Assembly: GCA_015064785.1 (NCBI GenBank)
Contig: SVRM01000023.1
Coordinates: 1-44,108 of the forward strand
Direction of reading: 5' to 3'
Source: Oscillospiraceae bacterium
GTDB taxonomy: Bacteria > Bacillota > Clostridia > Oscillospirales > CAG-272
DNA length: 44,108 nucleotides
How positions within the stretch are numbered: the stretch's first letter is position 1; each line of letters begins with the position of its first letter. The notes under the pieces were generated by a model that did not search any database, was not told the origin of the DNA, and worked only from the letters and a program-made list of their open reading frames with translations. This document shows, one piece after another, positions 40,214 through 44,108 of this stretch. The position numbers were made by a program, and so were the translations under genes.

Positions 40214-41752
40214 ATGAAACTTAATTATAAACGTACCCTGCTGGTCGGCTTTGCGTTCTTTCTGATTCTTGTCTTCTGGCAGGCGTATGACAGTATCATC
40301 CCGAAGATTCTGACCGATAAGTTCGGTCTGTCCCAGTTCTGGTCCGGCATCATCATGGCGCTGGACAATGTGCTTGCTGTATTCATGCTTCCGCTGTTCG
40401 GTGCAATCTCCGACAGACACCGGGGCAAGCGCGGCCGCAGAACGCCGTTCATCCTTGTCGGTACCATTGCCGCGGCGATTCTGTTTGTCGGTTTGTCCTT
40501 TGCCGACCAGATGCAGCTGGATGCGATCTCCGATATTTCTGCGGTGACAGCTGAGGACAGTGCAGAACGCGATGCGGCGCTGTCTGCACTGTACCGTGCC
40601 GGTGTCACATGGGAGGTCTGGACCGGCAATCCCAACGGTCCCTATGAAACCAGCCTTGCAAACATTTACGGCGACGAGGCGCAGTTCCTTGATGCGATGC
40701 ATGGAGAGGGCGTCGATCTGACCCATCTGACGCAGGCAAGACAGGTTTACGCCTGGCAGAAAACCTGCGAAAATCCGGTGGTGCTTGCGGTGTTCATCGT
40801 GCTTTTGCTCGGTGTGCTGATTGCCATGGCGACGTTCCGTTCACCTGCCGTTGCGCTGATGCCGGATGTCACGCCAAAGCCCCTGCGCTCCAAGGCGAAT
40901 GCGATCATCAATCTGATGGGTACGGCGGGCGGTATTCTGGTGCTGGTGCTGGGCATTGTGTTCGGCACAGGCAAGCCTGCCAACACACTGATGAGTTATA
41001 CCGTTTTCTTTATGACGATTTCGCTGATTATGCTTGCCGCGCTGGCGGTATTTCTCTGGCGCGTCAGGGAGCCGCAGTGGGCAGCAGAAGCGGCAGAGGA
41101 GGATACGGACACAGCCGATCAGACATCATCGGGCGGAGGACTCTCGGCACCCGAGTTCCGGTCCCTGTGCTTCCTGCTTGCGTCCGTTGCGCTCTGGTAC
41201 ATGGGCTATAACGCTGTTACCAGCAAATATTCTGTTTATGCGGGTACCGTCTTGCAGCTGGACTTCAATCTGACGCTGATTGTGGCACAGGCGGCGGCGA
41301 TCGTTTCGTATATTCCCGTCGGTATCATCGCCTCGAAGGTCGGACGCAAAAAGACGATTCTTGCAGGTGTTCTGATGCTCGGTATCGCGTTCGGTGCGGC
41401 GGCATTCATGGGGGCCGGCAGCAATGTCTGGGTCATGAATGCGCTGTTTGCGCTTGCCGGTATCGGCTGGGCAACGATCAATGTCAACAGCTATCCGATG
41501 GTTGTTGAGCTTGCCCGTGCAGGCGATGTCGGCAAATACACCGGATATTACTATACTGCCAGCATGAGTGCGCAGATCCTGACACCGATTCTGTCCGGTG
41601 CTTGTCTTGACTTTATCGGTATGCGCACGCTGTTTCCGTATGCCGCGATTTTTGTGGCGCTGGCATTTGTGACGATGCTGTTTGTGCTGCACGGTGATTC
41701 CAAGCCTGTGACCAAGCGGGAACTGCTCGAAAACCTCGATGTGGATGACTGA
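40214..41752 (+). CDS. MFS transporter with a large outer loop, probably sugar transport
   Basis: A 512-residue membrane protein of the major facilitator superfamily with about 12 hydrophobic segments. The signature loop between segments 2 and 3 is GAISDRHRGKRGRR, and a related GIIASKVGRKK lies in the second half. The pattern is closest to GPH/SLC45-type sugar:cation symporters. Between segments 3 and 4 (residues about 97-187) is a hydrophilic stretch of about 90 residues that should face outside; most MFS proteins have only a few residues there. It follows the GH127 gene by 24 bases and the glycerophosphodiesterase gene follows by 12, so it is an operon member. Confidence 0.85.
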   Translation: MKLNYKRTLLVGFAFFLILVFWQAYDSIIPKILTDKFGLSQFWSGIIMALDNVLAVFMLPLFGAISDRHRGKRGRRTPFILVGTIAAAILFVGLSFADQMQLDAISDISAVTAEDSAERDAALSALYRAGVTWEVWTGNPNGPYETSLANIYGDEAQFLDAMHGEGVDLTHLTQARQVYAWQKTCENPVVLAVFIVLLLGVLIAMATFRSPAVALMPDVTPKPLRSKANAIINLMGTAGGILVLVLGIVFGTGKPANTLMSYTVFFMTISLIMLAALAVFLWRVREPQWAAEAAEEDTDTADQTSSGGGLSAPEFRSLCFLLASVALWYMGYNAVTSKYSVYAGTVLQLDFNLTLIVAQAAAIVSYIPVGIIASKVGRKKTILAGVLMLGIAFGAAAFMGAGSNVWVMNALFALAGIGWATINVNSYPMVVELARAGDVGKYTGYYYTASMSAQILTPILSGACLDFIGMRTLFPYAAIFVALAFVTMLFVLHGDSKPVTKRELLENLDVDD

Positions 41753-41764
41753 CGGGGGCGTGCG

Positions 41765-42580
41765 ATGACTGTTTTTCTGATCATTGCAGGATTTCTGCTG
41801 TTGTTGTGGCTGTTCTGGCTGCTGGTTCTGCTTCGCCCGGCACGACAGCCGAGGGTGTATCCGCAAACCCTGCTGACCGATTACGCGCACCGCGGACTGC
41901 ATGGCGGTGACATTCCGGAAAATTCGCTTGCCGCGTTTCGTCTTGCGGCAGAGTACGGATACGGCATCGAGCTGGATGTACAGCTTTCGCGTGACGGCGA
42001 GGTTATGGTGTTTCACGACTACACGCTTGACCGCATGACAGGAAATAACGGCATTCTGACGTCATTGACTGCCGCCGAGCTGTCCCGATTGCATCTGCTT
42101 TGTGCCGATGGTACGGCGACAGAGCAGCGGATTCCGACGTTGGCACAGGTGCTGGAGACCGTCGGAGGTCGGGTACCGCTGTTGATTGAGCTGAAAGGTG
42201 AGAGCACCGACACGGCACTGTGTCCTGCGGCAGATGCGATTCTGCGGGACTATCCCGGTGACTATTGCGTCGAGTCGTTCAATCCGATGCTGTTAAATTG
42301 GTACAAAAAGCATCGCCCGGATGTGATGCGCGGTCAGCTTTACACCGATGTATTCCGCGAAAAGGGCAGAACACCGCTGAACTTTCTGCTGTCCTGCATG
42401 GCACTCAATGTACTGTCGCGTCCGCACTTTATTGCGTATGACAGACATTATGAGAGAAAACTCCCCGTGCGGCTGACGACCGGGATGATGCGGGCAAAGC
42501 GCTTTGTCTGGACGGTACGCCGGGAGGAAGAACGTCCGACGGACGACACGCTGATGATTTTTGAGGGCATCCGCCCGTGA
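41765..42580 (+). CDS. Glycerophosphodiester phosphodiesterase, membrane-anchored
   Basis: A 271-residue protein. Residues 3-22 form a single membrane segment; the rest is a GDPD TIM barrel. Catalytic and metal residues are visible: H42 and R43 in AHRG, E69 and D71 in IELDVQ, H84 in VFHD, and the later Glu/Lys of IELKGE. It cleaves glycerophosphodiesters to glycerol-3-phosphate and an alcohol, or trims teichoic-acid-like polymers. The topology is not certain. GGGGG lies upstream of ATG 41765. It is placed between a sugar transporter and a Gfo/Idh oxidoreductase; the link to arabinoside use is not obvious. Confidence 0.9.
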   Translation: MTVFLIIAGFLLLLWLFWLLVLLRPARQPRVYPQTLLTDYAHRGLHGGDIPENSLAAFRLAAEYGYGIELDVQLSRDGEVMVFHDYTLDRMTGNNGILTSLTAAELSRLHLLCADGTATEQRIPTLAQVLETVGGRVPLLIELKGESTDTALCPAADAILRDYPGDYCVESFNPMLLNWYKKHRPDVMRGQLYTDVFREKGRTPLNFLLSCMALNVLSRPHFIAYDRHYERKLPVRLTTGMMRAKRFVWTVRREEERPTDDTLMIFEGIRP

Positions 42581-42611
42581 GAATATAAAAAAACGAAAGG
42601 AACTTTCAACC

Positions 42612-43907
42612 ATGAAAAAAGTACGAATTGGTGTTTTGGGTGCCTACCGCGGTACCAGCATGATTAACTACTGCAAACGGGCAGACCACGCCGAGGTGGT
42701 TGCCATCTGTGACAAGAGTCCGGAGGCGCTGGATGCACAGAGAGCGGCTGCTGCCGGTATGGATATTGCCTTTTATGACCATTTTGACAAGTTCATCGAG
42801 CATGACATGGATGCTGTGGTGCTGGCAAACTATGCCAACGAGCACGCACCCTTTGCCATCCGCTGTCTCAAGCGCGGTCTGCACGTCTTCTCCGAAGTGC
42901 TTCCTGTGCAGAACATGAAGGAAGCCGTGGAACTGGTGGAAGCCGTCGAGGAAAGCGGTCTTGTCTATGCTTACGGCGAAAACTACTGCTATATGCCCGC
43001 GCCCTATGAGATGAAGAAGCTCTATGAGCGCGGGGAAATCGGCGAGTTTGAATACGGTGAGGGTGAATATATCCACAACTGCGAGTCGATCTGGCCGTCG
43101 ATTGCCTACGGCGAGGCAGATCACTGGCGCAACAACGGCTACGCGACCTTCTACTGTACGCATTCTCTGGGTCCGATCATCCACGCAACCGGTCTGCGTC
43201 CCGTTTCCGTTGTAGGCATTGAGGGCACGAAGAATGCCCGCCGTCTGCGTACGGGCTGCAAGAGCGGTCAGTTTGGCATCGAGATGGTGACGCTGGAGAA
43301 CGGCGGCATTATCAAGTCCATTCACGGCGACCTTTATAAGAATTCGATCTGGTATACCATGTATGGCTCCCAGGGACGCATGGAATGCGGTCGTGAGGAT
43401 GCGATGGACGGTCATGTCGGCAAGATTTATATCAACCGGGACGAGTACGACGGAGGATATGAGACAGGTTCACTGCGTTCCTACTTCCCGGAACATGCAC
43501 CTGCCGATGATGTTGCGGGCTTCGGTCACGGCGGCTCTGACTTCTTCTCGATGTATTATTTTATCAAAAAGATTTTAGGCGACGAGCGTGCCGATACGAT
43601 TGACGTTTACGAGGCGCTGGATATGTTCCTGCCGGGTCTGTTTGCGTACCGTTCGATTCTTGCGGGCGGTGTTCCCATGGCGGTTCCGAATCTGCGCAAT
43701 AAGGAAGAACGGGAAAAGTGGCGCAATGACACCGCCTGCACGGATCCCAAGGCGGCAGGCGATATGCTGCTCCCCAACTTCGCTGCCGGTACGCCGGAGA
43801 TTCCGCAGGAGGTCTATGACCGACAGGCGGCGCTGTGGGCAGAGGAGTGTGCCAAGACCGAGGGAACTTACCGTACCGCCGCGCTGAGTCAGGGCAGTAA
43901 GGAATAA
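42612..43907 (+). CDS. Gfo/Idh/MocA-family oxidoreductase
   Basis: A 431-residue NAD(P)-dependent protein. The Rossmann domain starts with IGVLGAYRGTSM (a modified GxGxxG) and spans about 1-120. An alpha/beta substrate domain follows, with GENYCYMPAPYEMKKLYERG and WPSIAYGEADHWRNNGY. The usual EKP motif with its catalytic lysine is replaced by EVLP (residues 95-98), so ordinary dehydrogenase chemistry is doubtful. Relatives lacking the lysine include glycosidases of the GH109 type, but I cannot assign one. ATG 42612 has GAAAGGAA upstream; an in-frame ATG at 42561 lies inside the preceding gene. It is the last gene of the GH127 operon and is followed by a terminator. Confidence 0.86.
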   Translation: MKKVRIGVLGAYRGTSMINYCKRADHAEVVAICDKSPEALDAQRAAAAGMDIAFYDHFDKFIEHDMDAVVLANYANEHAPFAIRCLKRGLHVFSEVLPVQNMKEAVELVEAVEESGLVYAYGENYCYMPAPYEMKKLYERGEIGEFEYGEGEYIHNCESIWPSIAYGEADHWRNNGYATFYCTHSLGPIIHATGLRPVSVVGIEGTKNARRLRTGCKSGQFGIEMVTLENGGIIKSIHGDLYKNSIWYTMYGSQGRMECGREDAMDGHVGKIYINRDEYDGGYETGSLRSYFPEHAPADDVAGFGHGGSDFFSMYYFIKKILGDERADTIDVYEALDMFLPGLFAYRSILAGGVPMAVPNLRNKEEREKWRNDTACTDPKAAGDMLLPNFAAGTPEIPQEVYDRQAALWAEECAKTEGTYRTAALSQGSKE

Positions 43908-43926
43908 ACAATTCAAACATAGAATC

Positions 43927-43964
43927 AAAAAACGGCGGCCACTGTTGTGACCACCGTTTTTTTG
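43927..43964 (+). terminator. Intrinsic terminator ending the GH127 operon
   Basis: A stem around 43929-43942/43947-43960 (AAAACGG with CCGTTTT, then GG/CC and CAC/GTG separated by single C-A mismatches) has loop TGTT and is followed by further T residues to 43963. The mismatches are of the kind tolerated in terminators. After it, 43965-44108 is AT-rich, with no gene or site that I can support. Confidence 0.85.
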
Positions 43965-44108
43965 GCGGAGAATGAGAGATTTGAATTTTAATATCTACGA
44001 ATTTTCAGAAATCGTCAAATGCCAAAAAGTGCTGAAATATAAGGATTTTTTGAATGCTCGTGTAATATGTTAAGTTGTCAAAAATTGTTTGGAGTTATCG
44101 TGAGTGGG

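Noticed and set aside
43965-44108. The end of a transposase or other gene on the - strand at the right edge
   Set aside because: A short - strand frame enters from the edge and stops after 12 codons, but nothing in it can be recognised. The AT-rich composition alone does not show a mobile element.
1-44108. CRISPR arrays, insertion sequences, prophage or restriction-modification genes
   Set aside because: I saw no regularly spaced direct repeats, transposase, integrase, phage structural or methylase-like proteins in the window.

Overview
The window looks like chromosomal DNA of an uncultured clostridial Firmicute, probably a gut or rumen member of the Oscillospirales/Christensenellales type. 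The evidence is AGGAGG-type ribosome binding sites, TTGACA/TGnTATAAT promoters, DnaD plus a DnaC/DnaI-type helicase loader, the redox repressor Rex, a glycolipid-anchored LTA synthase, and many carbohydrate-binding lipoproteins. The exact taxon is inference. The DNA is moderately GC-rich and nearly all genes run on the + strand.

Layout. 0-0.15 kb: the end of a probable tRNA-Thr and a complete tRNA-Tyr with a terminator. 0.25-0.49 kb: a dense run of hairpins with no ORF of its own. 0.5-2.4 kb: a solute-binding lipoprotein (- strand) and an AraC regulator (+ strand) that meet head to head, both lacking their 5' ends. 2.4-7.6 kb: galE, an ACT-ACT-metallo-hydrolase, an LTA synthase and an SGNH hydrolase. 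7.7-10.2 kb: a large propeller-like/solute-binding lipoprotein. 10.3-13.4 kb: alaS and a MazG-like gene. 13.4-19.9 kb: a carbohydrate cluster (six-hairpin glycosidase-like protein, solute-binding lipoprotein, DUF4091/GH123-like protein, galactokinase). 20.0-22.7 kb: a 30-residue cysteine-rich ORF with its own signals, then a second large propeller-like/solute-binding lipoprotein. 22.8-26.8 kb: dCMP deaminase, two unknown proteins, a TIM-barrel isomerase, rimI and tsaD. 26.82-27.02 kb: a cluster of six exact and one near DnaA-box matches. 27.0-32.3 kb: icd, rex, dnaD, dnaC/dnaI-like and hisS, tightly packed. 32.4-34.9 kb: a cation efflux transporter and cinA. 34.9-38.1 kb (- strand): an AlgX-like SGNH lipoprotein and a TIM-barrel glycosidase-like protein. 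38.2-43.9 kb: a GH127 arabinofuranosidase, an MFS transporter, a glycerophosphodiesterase and a Gfo/Idh oxidoreductase, then a terminator. The last 144 bases are AT-rich and hold nothing I can name.

How the genes fit together. Most accessory genes serve sugar capture and breakdown: four solute-binding lipoproteins without any ABC permease or ATPase, several glycosidases, galE/galK and an MFS sugar-type transporter. Housekeeping genes (alaS, hisS, tsaD, rimI, cinA, icd) lie between them. The most interesting signals are the DnaA-box cluster ahead of an icd-rex-dnaD-loader-hisS operon, a perfect 13-bp inverted repeat straddling a -10 box and covering a ribosome binding site, the 30-residue CxCxxC ORF, the two propeller-like binding proteins with an identical C-terminus, the hairpin array beside the tRNAs, and the truncated head-to-head junction.
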